From contig NZ_SMKW01000047.1 in assembly GCF_004348985.1 (NCBI RefSeq), positions 1 through 64,000 of the forward strand: a DNA stretch of 64,000 bases, given 5' to 3'. Every line of letters starts with the position of its first letter. Positions within the stretch are counted from its first letter, which is position 1. The position numbers were made by a program, and so were the translations under genes. Under the pieces are notes generated by a model that was not told where the DNA came from, did not search any database, and saw nothing but the letters and a program-made list of their open reading frames with translations. Positions 25,633 to 34,100 of this stretch are shown here, one piece after another. This DNA comes from Saccharopolyspora elongata. GTDB taxonomy: Bacteria; Actinomycetota; Actinomycetes; Mycobacteriales; Pseudonocardiaceae.

Positions 25633-25970
25633 ACCGCTGGGTGCGCAGGTGTCGCGGTCAGTACCGTTTTTTAGCGTTGCTTAAAAGAACTGGACCTCGA
25701 CCGGTGGCCGCGTGTTACGTTGCGGAAGTCCAGCTGATTCTCTTTGTTCCGCCTTGCCCTGGAAGAGGTGTTTTTGTGCCCCGGACCGCGCCGAGCGCGC
25801 CTCGCCGCACCGCGTAGCCGTCCCCGATGCAGTGACGCCACGGCGTCCTACCGGGACGGAATCCCGGTGCCTTACTCCAACCCGTAGGCTCCGCAACGGA
25901 ATGCGGGTGTTCCGAGGCCGCTCGGCCTGCTCTTGCTGTCATCTCGTACCTCTCAGCAAGGAGCATCCGG
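25633..25970. other. Leader region before the RNHCP genes
   Basis: No supported gene in 338 bp. It contains a small hairpin (CCGGGA 25851-25856 with TCCCGG 25862-25867) and probably carries the promoter and leader of the RNHCP pair. No known riboswitch was recognised. Confidence 0.4.
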
Positions 25971-26339
25971 GTGTCCGGCAACGACATCTCTCACCACCAG
26001 AGCACCATCAACACCTTCACCTGCGTACGGTGCGGACTGACCGTATCGGCCCTGGTCCCTGACGGCGGCCGGCGCAATCACTGTCCGGCCTGCCTGCACT
26101 CACGGCACGTCATCGACCAGGTCGAGGGCGGCCCGTCCGACTGCGGCTCGCGGATGAGCCCGATCTCCATCGCGGTGCTGCGCACCGGCGACTGGATGCT
26201 CATCCACCGCTGCGTGCGCTGCGACGAGCTCACCTCGAACCCGGTGTGCGCGGACGACAACCAGCTCATCCTGATGCGCATGGCCGTGCGCCCGCTGGCG
26301 CAGCCTCCGTTCCCACTCGAAGCGTTCGGCACGCTCTGA
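25971..26339 (+). CDS. RNHCP domain protein (copy 1)
   Basis: 122 residues. It contains the signature GGRRNHCPACLHSRHVID plus an upstream FTCVRCGL pair and downstream HRCVRCDEL, giving three Cys-x-x-Cys-type zinc-ribbon knuckles as in the RNHCP family, whose function is unknown. GTG start with an AAGGAG site. It is followed 29 bp later by a second RNHCP gene. Probably cytosolic and metal-binding. Confidence 0.83.
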   Translation: MSGNDISHHQSTINTFTCVRCGLTVSALVPDGGRRNHCPACLHSRHVIDQVEGGPSDCGSRMSPISIAVLRTGDWMLIHRCVRCDELTSNPVCADDNQLILMRMAVRPLAQPPFPLEAFGTL

Positions 26340-26368
26340 ACGCTCGCTACGGAAAGGAGAGTTCAGCC

Positions 26369-26797
26369 ATGCCACGCCGCACACAACCGAGCGGTCGCGG
26401 GCAGCGAAGCCGTCCGCAGCGGCACAAGGACGTGCTGCACAGCAATGGCGGTCACCGGGCGCATGACTTCCGGTGCGTGGGCTGCCGGCTCGACGTATCC
26501 CTCGTCGCGCCCGGTACCGCGCACCGCAACCATTGCCCGCACTGCCTGGTCAGCCAGCACGTCGACCACCGCATTCCGGGCGATCGCGCGGCCGACTGCC
26601 GCGGGCGCATGGAGGCCCTGAGCCTGACCGTCCGCGCGGACGGCGAATGGATGATCATCCACGAGTGCCTGTCCTGCGCCGAGCTCAGTGCCAACCGCAT
26701 CGCCGGTGACGACAACGCGCTCGCCCTGATACGCCTGGCTCTCAGGCCGCTTCAGGACAGCCGTGCCACGGCCAGCACCCTGCTCGCCGCACTGTGA
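26369..26797 (+). CDS. RNHCP domain protein (copy 2)
   Basis: 142 residues. A basic N-terminal extension (Arg/Gln-rich, about 1-25) precedes the same domain: DFRCVGCRLDV, HRNHCPHCLVSQHVD and IHECLSCAEL. It is clearly homologous to the gene just upstream and probably arose by tandem duplication. ATG with a GGAAAGGAGAG site. The basic tail could contact nucleic acid, but that is inference. A strong hairpin follows. Confidence 0.83.
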   Translation: MPRRTQPSGRGQRSRPQRHKDVLHSNGGHRAHDFRCVGCRLDVSLVAPGTAHRNHCPHCLVSQHVDHRIPGDRAADCRGRMEALSLTVRADGEWMIIHECLSCAELSANRIAGDDNALALIRLALRPLQDSRATASTLLAAL

Positions 26798-26820
26798 CAC
26801 CGCGACCGCGAACCATGTAG

Positions 26821-26848
26821 TGCCGGGGCGGATGCCCCCGCCCCGGCA
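26821..26848 (+). terminator. GC-rich hairpin after the RNHCP pair
   Basis: TGCCGGGGCGG (26821-26831) pairs perfectly with 26838-26848 around a 6-nt loop, 24 bp after the second RNHCP stop. No T-tract. Confidence 0.7.
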
Positions 26849-27293
26849 CCTACTACTCGCCCACCCCCTTTCGTGCTCGCCTCGGAAGAGGGTGGGCGAA
26901 CTATCGAGGAACCACCTTGTCTTCCGTCATGCCCGAGATCCGCACCATCGCCGACGAGGCCGAGCTCGCCCAGTGGCACAACGGGTGCGGGTTCCGTCCG
27001 GTTGGGTGTGGCGGTGGCGAGGCTGGCCCGGACCCGATGGTCCACCAACCGGGCCGCGTTCTCGTCCCAGCCAGCCGCCGCATGTGGGTCCTTCGGTGTG
27101 GTCGTCCTCCGCGAGCTGGACCAGACGTCGGTTCCGGGGGTCCGAACCTTCCGCTTCGATCTGAATCGTTGGTGAACCCAATTTGAATCGGCATCGTACC
27201 CCTCTATCTATTGCGTACCGCGCCGGAAAATGGCGTGCTGGTAATTGCCAGCACTGCGGACAGAGCGCCGACCGCGATGTACCTGGGGCAGTT
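26849..27293. other. Intergenic stretch before the protease module
   Basis: No supported gene in 445 bp. One frame ends SFGVVVLRELDQTSVPGVRT and may be a decayed coding segment, but no family was recognised. The promoter of the downstream module must lie here. Confidence 0.35.
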
Positions 27294-27944
27294 ATGACCG
27301 ACAAGCCGGGAACCAGTAAGGCGATGGATCTTATCTCGGCCATTGTGGCGGGCGATGCAGAGATCCAGGACGGCACCGCTGAACTCAAGGAGGAAGGAAT
27401 ATCTTTTCCGGAAGAAGCCCCTTACCACGCTGAAGGGAGAGTCGAACAGGGACAGGTCGAGGCTGTGTCCCACGAGTGTGCGGTCATGACTGTCGGCCAT
27501 GAGGGCCTTTACCTCGTCTCGGCCCGACACGGGGGTGCACGGCCACTCGATCGGGTTGCTGTCAGCGAGGAAGCCTTCGAGAATTGTTGGCGGAGTCTCT
27601 ACTCGCCGCGAGGCAACTGGGTGTTCGACGTGAGATCATCTAAGGCTCGGTTCGCGTCGCGCTGCGCCGCAGGAGGTGACGCGAGGATGGTCACCGGAGA
27701 ATTGTGGATCGCGCGGGTCACGCCCCCGGAGAACGGTGAAATGAGGGAACTGCTCGCGCGTGCCCGGGGGCTTGACGTGTGGGAGCGGCGCGCCGACATG
27801 CTGATCGTGGCGGCTGACGAGCTGGTGCTGGCCGAGTTGGAGCGTCGTGGGATCGGTCACGTCGAGCGATTGCTCCCGCTAGCCGAGTTCGAGGAGCGTG
27901 CCCGACACCGAGCGGAGGGCGCGGAAGGAGAAGGCTCGACATGA
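27294..27944 (+). CDS. Unknown protein with carboxypeptidase prodomain-like C-terminus
   Basis: 216 residues, no signal peptide. The first 140 residues are acidic and unassigned. The segment near residues 150-200 (MRELLARARGLDVWERRADM, then ERRGIGHVERLLPL) aligns well by eye with the N-terminal prodomain-like part of the downstream M14 carboxypeptidase (LHRLLASSAGLDVWEVKPDH, then MGYVVEQLQ). It may therefore act in trans as a partner or inhibitor of that enzyme. The stop overlaps the carboxypeptidase ATG (ATGA). The ATG at 27294 was chosen; an open frame from 27183 has no ribosome site. Confidence 0.7.
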   Translation: MTDKPGTSKAMDLISAIVAGDAEIQDGTAELKEEGISFPEEAPYHAEGRVEQGQVEAVSHECAVMTVGHEGLYLVSARHGGARPLDRVAVSEEAFENCWRSLYSPRGNWVFDVRSSKARFASRCAAGGDARMVTGELWIARVTPPENGEMRELLARARGLDVWERRADMLIVAADELVLAELERRGIGHVERLLPLAEFEERARHRAEGAEGEGST

Positions 27945-29071
27945 GTATCATCGCGAGTATCCGGGCGCGCGACGGGATCGCGTCGCTGCACCGACTTTTA
28001 GCCAGCTCGGCCGGCCTGGACGTCTGGGAAGTGAAGCCGGACCACCTCGTTGTCCAGGCCACTGAGGCACAAGCGGACCGGATCCAGCAGATGGGTTACG
28101 TCGTCGAGCAACTGCAGACAACGGAGCGCTATCTGTCGTCGTTCGGTGCACAGCTGACTACCGGCTACCACTCCGCGGAGTCGCTCGAGACGGACATGCG
28201 CCAGCTCGCCGAACGTCACCCTGAGATCGCGGAGGTGCACGAGATCGGCCGCAGCGTGGAGAACCGCCCGATCCTGGCGCTTCGGATCGGCGAGCGGAGC
28301 GACAGCACGCTGAAGATGCTTTTCCTCGGCTGTCACCACGCTCGGGAGTGGATCGCCGTTGAGATCCCGTACCTGCTCGCCGAGCACCTGTTGGAGAACG
28401 CCTCATCCTCCTCGGCCGTGCAATCGTGGCTCCGAAAGGGGGAAGTCTGGGTCGTTCCGATGGTGAACCCGGACGGCCACGAGCACACGCGTACGAGCAA
28501 CCGGTTGTGGCGGAAGAACCGCGCCCGGAATCGAGACGGAACCGTCGGGGTCGACCCGAACCGGAACTACGGCTACATGTGGGGCACGCTAGACATCGAC
28601 ACTTCCAGTCATGTACCGGGAGACGAGACCTACGTCGGCACGAGAGCGTTTTCCGAGCCGGAGGTGCGGGCGGTCCGTAACCTGGTCGGACGCGAATTGT
28701 TCTCCGGCGTACTTACCTACCACAGCTACTCACAGCTGATCCTCTTCCCATGGGGCTACACCACCGACCCCATCAACGACACGGCGAGCCGGCAGCTCAT
28801 GGAGGACGTCGCCGGCGACATGCAAAACGCGATTAACGGGGTCCACGGAGAAAAGTACACCGTCACTCAATCGTCCGGCCTCTATCCCACCGCGGGAGAC
28901 ACGACCGATTGGACCTACGGAGAATTCTACGTGCCCTCTCTGACCGTCGAGCTCCGTCCGCAGACACACGCGGAAGGTGGGTTTATCCTTCCGCCGGACC
29001 AAATTCGGCCGACCTGGGAAGAGAACGAGCCCGCGGCTCTGAGCTTCATCGGCCGAGTGTTCGGCAACTAG
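27941..29071 (+). CDS. M14-family zinc carboxypeptidase, no signal peptide
   Basis: 376 residues. A prodomain-like segment (about 15-70) precedes the catalytic domain. Zinc ligands are in FLGCHHAREWIAVEI (H-x-x-E) and GVLTYHSYSQLILFPWG (His). Substrate residues are in VDPNRNYGYMWG (Asn-Arg) and the catalytic Glu in SLTVELRPQTH. It resembles carboxypeptidase T/A enzymes that remove C-terminal residues. Unusually, no Sec signal is present although most relatives are secreted. Coupled to the upstream gene by a 4-bp overlap; a subtilase gene follows 171 bp later. Confidence 0.9.
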   Translation: MSIIASIRARDGIASLHRLLASSAGLDVWEVKPDHLVVQATEAQADRIQQMGYVVEQLQTTERYLSSFGAQLTTGYHSAESLETDMRQLAERHPEIAEVHEIGRSVENRPILALRIGERSDSTLKMLFLGCHHAREWIAVEIPYLLAEHLLENASSSSAVQSWLRKGEVWVVPMVNPDGHEHTRTSNRLWRKNRARNRDGTVGVDPNRNYGYMWGTLDIDTSSHVPGDETYVGTRAFSEPEVRAVRNLVGRELFSGVLTYHSYSQLILFPWGYTTDPINDTASRQLMEDVAGDMQNAINGVHGEKYTVTQSSGLYPTAGDTTDWTYGEFYVPSLTVELRPQTHAEGGFILPPDQIRPTWEENEPAALSFIGRVFGN

Positions 29072-29242
29072 GCATTCTCGGCGCACAGGCGAGGAAACGA
29101 CCTGGTGAGCGACGAGAACGAATCGCGCGGCGCGAGCAGCAGAATCCCTGGCAAGGTGCCGACTGATCGAACTAGCGGCGCCCCACCTGGATGCCTGGTC
29201 CGGCCACCGTAACCGGACCAAAGATCACGGAGGGATAATGCG

Positions 29243-30520
29243 ATGTCAAAACTGGAGCCTCGTCTGCAGGCGGCAATCGAGCAGAGCCGTTCCCGCGCCG
29301 TGGCGTTGGGACAGTCGGCCGAGCGGGTGAACCAGCACGAGGCGTTCACCGTCACCGTGTTGCACCAAGAGAGTGTGCTCGCCACCGAGGCACCCAACGA
29401 CCGTTTGGGCGGACTGGAGGACCTCAAGCGGCGCGCCGAGGCGAGCGAACAGCCGGTGATCTCGTTGCTGCGGGAAATAGGCGTAGAGGTGCGCACGGTC
29501 CACACCCTGGCCAACGCGGTGACGGCGCGCCTAACCCCACAGCAGATGGAAAGGGTCGCTGAGTTAGACGAAGTAAAGCGCCTGACCCTCGAGGCACCCG
29601 ACCAGGTCACCTGCATGAACGAGAGTCCCCTCACGATCGAGGTGCCGCAAGCCTGGGAGGACTTCGACGCCCAGGGGCGGGGCATCAAGGTCGCGGTCCT
29701 CGACTCGGGAGTCGACGCGAACCACCCGGCGCTCGCCGGCAAGGTTGTGGACAACGTGAGCACCGCCGGGGAGGGCACCGACATCCCCGGCGAACACGGG
29801 ACGCACGTCGCCGGGACGATCGCGAGCAATGACCCCGTGTTCCGCGGGGTGGCCTTCCATAGCGAGATCATCAATATCAAGGTGCTTACCTCGACGGGCT
29901 TCGGCGAACCCCAGTTCGTCATCGATGGCCTCGAGCAGGCGGTGCGGCGCGGGGCACACGTCGCGAACCTCAGCCTCGGATGGAGCGAGCCCTTTCACAG
30001 CTGGGTGTGCGACGACGCCGATTGCATCCTGTGCCGCGCCGCCGACAACGCGTCGAGGCTGGGCGTAACGGTGGTGGTCGCGGCCGGGAACGAAGACAGC
30101 TTTGCTTCGGACGGGCAGTCCAACATTCGACACCCCGGGGCGGCGCGCAACGTCATCACGGTGGGCGCGATCGACAAGGCCAAGATGCTGGCCGACTTCT
30201 CGAGTACGGGTCCCTCGAGCGGCCGGCTCAGTCCTGGATCGGGGATCCGGCTTACCAAACCGGACCTGGCCGCTCCCGGGGTGTCGATCACGTCCGCCAT
30301 CCTGAATGGCACGTTCGCACCCCTGAGCGGCACGTCGATGGCCAGCCCGCACGTGGCCGGAGTCGCAGCTCTGATCAGCGAGGCGGACCCGGCCCTTCTG
30401 CCCAGGATGATCAAGAAGCTGCTCGAGGACACCTCGGAGCCGCTGCCCTTCGGACCGAATCAGGTCGGCTACGGCTCGGTCAACGCCTACGCGGCCCTGT
30501 TGAGGACGCGCATGAAGTAG
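29243..30520 (+). CDS. S8 subtilisin-like serine protease, no signal peptide
   Basis: 425 residues. An I9-like N-terminal domain (about 35-125) precedes a subtilase domain with an intact triad: KVAVLDSGVD (Asp), GEHGTHVAGTIA (His), VVAAGNED (oxyanion Asn) and SGTSMASPHVAG (Ser). A Cys pair (CDDADCILC) lies in a loop. No signal peptide, so it is probably cytosolic or released by a non-Sec route. ATG at 29243 with a GGAGGG site. It probably belongs with the two genes upstream as a three-gene peptidase module. Confidence 0.9.
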   Translation: MSKLEPRLQAAIEQSRSRAVALGQSAERVNQHEAFTVTVLHQESVLATEAPNDRLGGLEDLKRRAEASEQPVISLLREIGVEVRTVHTLANAVTARLTPQQMERVAELDEVKRLTLEAPDQVTCMNESPLTIEVPQAWEDFDAQGRGIKVAVLDSGVDANHPALAGKVVDNVSTAGEGTDIPGEHGTHVAGTIASNDPVFRGVAFHSEIINIKVLTSTGFGEPQFVIDGLEQAVRRGAHVANLSLGWSEPFHSWVCDDADCILCRAADNASRLGVTVVVAAGNEDSFASDGQSNIRHPGAARNVITVGAIDKAKMLADFSSTGPSSGRLSPGSGIRLTKPDLAAPGVSITSAILNGTFAPLSGTSMASPHVAGVAALISEADPALLPRMIKKLLEDTSEPLPFGPNQVGYGSVNAYAALLRTRMK

Positions 30521-30616
30521 CGACGTGAGCGCGCGTACTGCGGGAAGAGCACTGGGGGTCGCCGTCTCGACGAAAATCGGGCGGCCCCACCAGTCTCGCT
30601 AGGTTCGCTTTGCACG

Positions 30617-30755
30617 TTGCCGTGGCTCGGGTTCGTCCCCGATGACGTGGCGTCGGCACCGCGAGCGGCGGTGGCACGGCTGGCCGAGCACCTGCAGGTC
30701 GACCCGGATCTACGGGCGGCGGGCGAAGACGCGGACGGATCATCTGCGGCGGGTG
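30617..30755 (+). pseudogene. Tn3-family transposase N-terminal fragment
   Basis: One frame reads WLGFVPDDVASAPRAAVARL followed by AEHLQVDPDL, the opening of the DUF4158 domain of Tn3-type transposases. A one-base shift near 30708 continues YGRRAKTRTDHLRRV, the next conserved block. The rest of the transposase is missing, so this is a short scar. Confidence 0.7.
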
Positions 30756-30800
30756 AACTCGATTATGGAGAGATGGGTACAAACGTGCCGGCGCGAGCTC
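30756..30800 (+). pseudogene. Integrase-type transposase fragment fused to the Tn3 scar
   Basis: Directly continuing in frame, NSIMERWVQTCRREL matches the conserved block near the catalytic Glu of rve-type integrase transposases. The junction shows two unrelated element remnants joined by deletion. Confidence 0.5.
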
Positions 30801-30813
30801 AAGGCAGGGGCGT

Positions 30814-31068
30814 TCAGGATGAGCCGTCGCTGCCGCAACCAGGCTCCATCCGCAGCCTGGACACGATCCGGTAGTCGACGTGAACCTCGCGGTATGTGAC
30901 GCCCGCGAGAACGGGGTCTGGGAGGTGGGTGCGCTCGCTGCCGGACACCGACTCCTCGCCGGGATGGCCTGTGAACTCGACCTGGGTGTCCGGCACTTCG
31001 TGAAAGCGCATCTCCCGCGCGTACACCATGCTGGTGAACGTCACCTCCGCTGCTCCATCGACTGTCAC
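30814..31068 (-). CDS. Small conserved-looking protein of unknown function
   Basis: 84 residues, beginning TVDGAAEVTFTSMVYAREMR. Beta-rich, no membrane segment, no recognised domain. The GTG start overlaps the stop of the helical-repeat gene upstream by 4 bp (GTGA), so the two are translationally coupled, which supports both being real. Confidence 0.6.
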   Translation of the reverse strand: MTVDGAAEVTFTSMVYAREMRFHEVPDTQVEFTGHPGEESVSGSERTHLPDPVLAGVTYREVHVDYRIVSRLRMEPGCGSDGSS

Positions 31069-31898
31069 TGGTTCACATCCCGTCCAGTCGGCCTGGGCCG
31101 CTTGGGAGGCTCCCGCCGTGGCCCGCCTGACGCCCAGCGTTCGGTGGGTGTGCTGGCCTGGGCGCCACGTCTGGCTTTTCCCCCTGCTCGCTCCCGTGGG
31201 CGTTGACCGCCCTTGGTGGGACGGCTCGTGTCCTCGTCACCGACGGCTTCCCCGACATCTTCGACCGCTTGGTCCACAGTTCGTCCGACCTGTTCGACGG
31301 CGCCTCTGGTGGTTTCACCCACCTCTTCGACGGTCTCGCCGACGTCTTCTACCGCTTCACCCGCACCGCGCCCGACGTCCTTGACGGCCTCACCTGTACC
31401 TCCCCCGACCTCTTCGACCGCCTCACCCGCACCGCGCCCGACCTGCTTGACCGCCTCACCAGCTCCCGCACCGATACCCTTGGCCGCCGACTCCACGCCC
31501 CGGGTCACGTGTTCGAGGATTTGCGGGTTGCGGTCGATCGTCTTCAGCACTCGGTCCAGGATCGCGGCGACGTTGTCGAGGCGAACCTTCAACAGCGCCT
31601 GCGCCTCGACGCCCTTGATCTCGAGCGCTACGCGCCCCAGTGCCGCGTCCACCCCGACATTGAGCTTGAGCAGGTCCAGGACCTCGGCTTGCAGGGACAC
31701 CCGGGCGCGGAGATCCTCGACCTCGAGGCTGATCTCGTCCACTTTCAGGACAGGGACGTCCAGGAAAACATCCGGCGGCTCGTTCGCCTCGCCGCCCAGC
31801 TCGAGTTCGTCGTAGCTCTGCTGTTCGTCGGTGTCGCCATCCTCCGGCTCGACCTCGAACCGGTCCGCGCCGGCTTCTTCCGATGCACCCTCGGACAT
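31065..31898 (-). CDS. Helical-repeat protein with conserved amphipathic core
   Basis: 277 residues, no signal or membrane helix. An acidic N-terminus leads into a conserved-looking core (about 50-135) with VPVLKVDEISLEVEDLRARV and VGVDAALGRVALEIKGVEAQ. Residues about 145-225 are about seven degenerate repeats of the form G-E-A-V-x-x-V-G, predicted amphipathic helix like LEA or apolipoprotein repeats. The C-terminus is basic and low complexity. The ATG at 31898 has a GGGAG site. A structural or membrane-surface role is possible; function unknown. Confidence 0.7.
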   Translation of the reverse strand: MSEGASEEAGADRFEVEPEDGDTDEQQSYDELELGGEANEPPDVFLDVPVLKVDEISLEVEDLRARVSLQAEVLDLLKLNVGVDAALGRVALEIKGVEAQALLKVRLDNVAAILDRVLKTIDRNPQILEHVTRGVESAAKGIGAGAGEAVKQVGRGAGEAVEEVGGGTGEAVKDVGRGAGEAVEDVGETVEEVGETTRGAVEQVGRTVDQAVEDVGEAVGDEDTSRPTKGGQRPRERAGGKARRGAQASTPTERWASGGPRREPPKRPRPTGRDVNQ

Positions 31899-32121
31899 GT
31901 CTCCCACACCCCTGAAATGTCCTGGAGGTTCGTGACGCCGTGCCGCCAAGGTAAACCCGCAACGTCGCGGGCACCGGGCAACGAGCGACCGGAAATCTGC
32001 CGGTAGCCGACCGTGAGTCGGCTGGGCCGCCATCGCTGCCACACGACTCACGGCCCGTTTCGCCACCGCGGATCCAGGGTTGGTGCGGCTGAACCGCCCC
32101 TATTTGTGCTGCAGCCCTGGC

Positions 32122-32868
32122 TCAGGGGCATGTCGACGTTGAATCCGGACCCGCTCTCGGTTCCTGGGCGCATGTGGTCGTGCGGCGCGTGTGGATATGG
32201 ACGCCTCCGCGTGCTCGGCCGTGGGCGAGGTCGGCGGCGCGCAGACAGCAGCGCACCCACATGTTGAGTTGCATTTCCTTGGCCAGCCGCGCTCGTGCGT
32301 AGAGCAGATTCACCAGCCGGGTGCTGGGGCGCGCCCAGGCTTCGATCTCGAATCGAACCGCCTCTTCCTCCGGCCAGGCGCGGAACTCGATCTGCCCGGC
32401 TTCGAGGTGCCCCCGCAGCGTCACCATCCGAAACGAAGTGTTCTCGCAGGCCACAACCCGGACCGGCGCGTTCCACGGCCCCGGCATCCGGACCACGAGC
32501 TCGTCACCGACCCGCAGGCCACCTTCCCTACCTCGGGTTCGTTGCACCGTCGCGACCTCGCGCGGGAAGGCTCGGTTGAGATCAGTCATGACCACCGCCA
32601 TCAACGTGGGGGCGTCGAGGTCGCCGGCCTCGATCCGCACGCTGAAGGTGCGGTGGAACAGCTGGCCGGTCCCATCACCGACCAGCTGGCAGCGCTCGTC
32701 GATGAGGTCATCGGACAACGCAGGGGGCAGGTCCGACTCATCTCCGCACTCCTCGCTCCGGTGCAGCGGCGTGATCTGCCACAGGTAGCGCCACGAGATC
32801 AAGGCCATGCCAAGCAGCAAACGCGCCACCGCGAGCGCGCGGCGGACGAAAGAACCCTTGGACGCCAC
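32122..32868 (-). CDS. DUF1990-type protein (copy 1)
   Basis: 248 residues. A hydrophobic helix near the start (RRALAVARLLLGMALISWRY) is followed by a domain with GDELVVRMPGPWNAPVRVV, TLRGHLEAGQIEF and a final helix rich in Arg/Ala, fitting the DUF1990 fold. GTG start at 32868 chosen because AGGAG lies 8 bp upstream; the longer frame is antisense debris. The C-terminal 35 residues are low complexity. It is divergent from a small membrane-protein gene and a second DUF1990 gene. Confidence 0.65.
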   Translation of the reverse strand: MASKGSFVRRALAVARLLLGMALISWRYLWQITPLHRSEECGDESDLPPALSDDLIDERCQLVGDGTGQLFHRTFSVRIEAGDLDAPTLMAVVMTDLNRAFPREVATVQRTRGREGGLRVGDELVVRMPGPWNAPVRVVACENTSFRMVTLRGHLEAGQIEFRAWPEEEAVRFEIEAWARPSTRLVNLLYARARLAKEMQLNMWVRCCLRAADLAHGRARGGVHIHTRRTTTCAQEPRAGPDSTSTCP

Positions 32869-32953
32869 AACGGCACTCCTTTCGCGTGGATTGCCCGGGC
32901 CGGGCATGCTCGTGTCATGCCCCGAAACGCCAGCGATGACACGGGGAGGACCA

Positions 32954-33202
32954 GTGGTCGTTCGGACACTGCACCAGGTCGGGCTGCGCAGCACCCATCT
33001 GCAGGTGCTGTCGCTGGGGTCGGTTCTGCTGTGCTTGGGCCTGTGGGTCAGGGCCAAGACCGTCGACGAGGAACAGCGCGGCAACGCCGAGCGCCGAGCC
33101 CTGTTCACCGGTTTGTGGCCACCAACGCTGTGGTTGATTGGTGCTTCACTGCACGAACTCGAACGAAGTCGCGATGCGCGCTCGACTGCTCCGCGGCGTT
33201 GA
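32954..33202 (+). CDS. Small two-helix membrane protein
   Basis: 82 residues. Two hydrophobic segments (HLQVLSLGSVLLCLGLWV and LFTGLWPPTLWLIGASL) flank a polar loop with DEEQRGNAERRA, a pattern seen in short actinobacterial membrane proteins of unknown function. The GTG at 32954 has a GGGGAGG site close upstream; ATG 32936 is an alternative without a site. Its end overlaps the next gene by 29 bp, indicating one transcript. Confidence 0.65.
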   Translation: MVVRTLHQVGLRSTHLQVLSLGSVLLCLGLWVRAKTVDEEQRGNAERRALFTGLWPPTLWLIGASLHELERSRDARSTAPRR

Positions 33203-33923
33203 CTACGTCTCAGCTCTGGGGAACTTGCGGCACCGCCAGGTGAATTTCACCGCTGAGCAAGTCCAACCGCCGGAATGGCACTTCGACACCTACCGCCAAT
33301 ACCTCGCGCGCGAACGACCAGGCCCGCCGGAGCCCGGCGGCGCCTGGGAGATCGCCTGCCGACTCGTCCGGGACTACGAGTTCTCGGTGCCTGCGATCGT
33401 CCGTGCCGTCTACGACGGCCGCGACCCCCTGCTGGGGCGGGACCTGCTCCTCGAAGGGCGCTTCCACGGGTTGCGCTTCTACATGGGCGTGCGTGTGACC
33501 CATGTGGTCGACGAGACGCGTGGCGGCTCGCAGCAGGTGTGGGGCTGGGCTTACGCGACGCTCGAAGGCCACCTCGAGCGCGGCAGGATGAGCTACGAAC
33601 TCGTCAAGGACCTGGAGTCCGGCAAGGTCGAGTTCGTGATCACCGGCTTCTCGCAACGCTCGCCCGCCCTGGGCCCGATCACCCGGCTGGGCTGGTCGCT
33701 GTTCGGCCGCCGCACCCAGCTGCGCTTCTACCGCCAGTGCGGCGCACGCCTGCGCAGGCTGGTGCAAGACCGCCTCACAGGTGCCACCGCAGCGGCGACC
33801 GTCCTGCACGATGGAGACCTGGTGCTTGCGCCCTCCGGCATCCACCCCACCGTCGGCGATCTGCTCACCGTGCGGTGGCACCATCCGGGTATCCGAGGTG
33901 CTCTCCACGGAGATGGCAAGTGA
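33174..33923 (+). CDS. DUF1990-type protein (copy 2)
   Basis: 249 residues. VWGWAYATLEGHLERGRMSY is the characteristic DUF1990 strand (YGTL-GHxE-G), followed by FVITGFSQRSPALGPITRL. Soluble, with a lipocalin- or START-like beta-rich look; the function of the family is unknown. ATG at 33174 within the end of the small membrane-protein gene. The two DUF1990 genes flank the same control region in opposite directions. Confidence 0.75.
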   Translation: MRARLLRGVDYVSALGNLRHRQVNFTAEQVQPPEWHFDTYRQYLARERPGPPEPGGAWEIACRLVRDYEFSVPAIVRAVYDGRDPLLGRDLLLEGRFHGLRFYMGVRVTHVVDETRGGSQQVWGWAYATLEGHLERGRMSYELVKDLESGKVEFVITGFSQRSPALGPITRLGWSLFGRRTQLRFYRQCGARLRRLVQDRLTGATAAATVLHDGDLVLAPSGIHPTVGDLLTVRWHHPGIRGALHGDGK

Positions 33924-34100
33924 AGGCGTACAGCAATCAGATCCCGCTTCCGCATTCGCTACCCCGTTGGAGGCCGGAACGCTGCCCTTGCCGAATACCT
34001 CATCCGGCTTGGTGGGGTCCGGTGCATGGGATGTCGAGCGCGGCCGGTCGAGCCGACGCTTCCGCGCGGCTGGTGATCTTGGGGGCATGATGATCGACCC

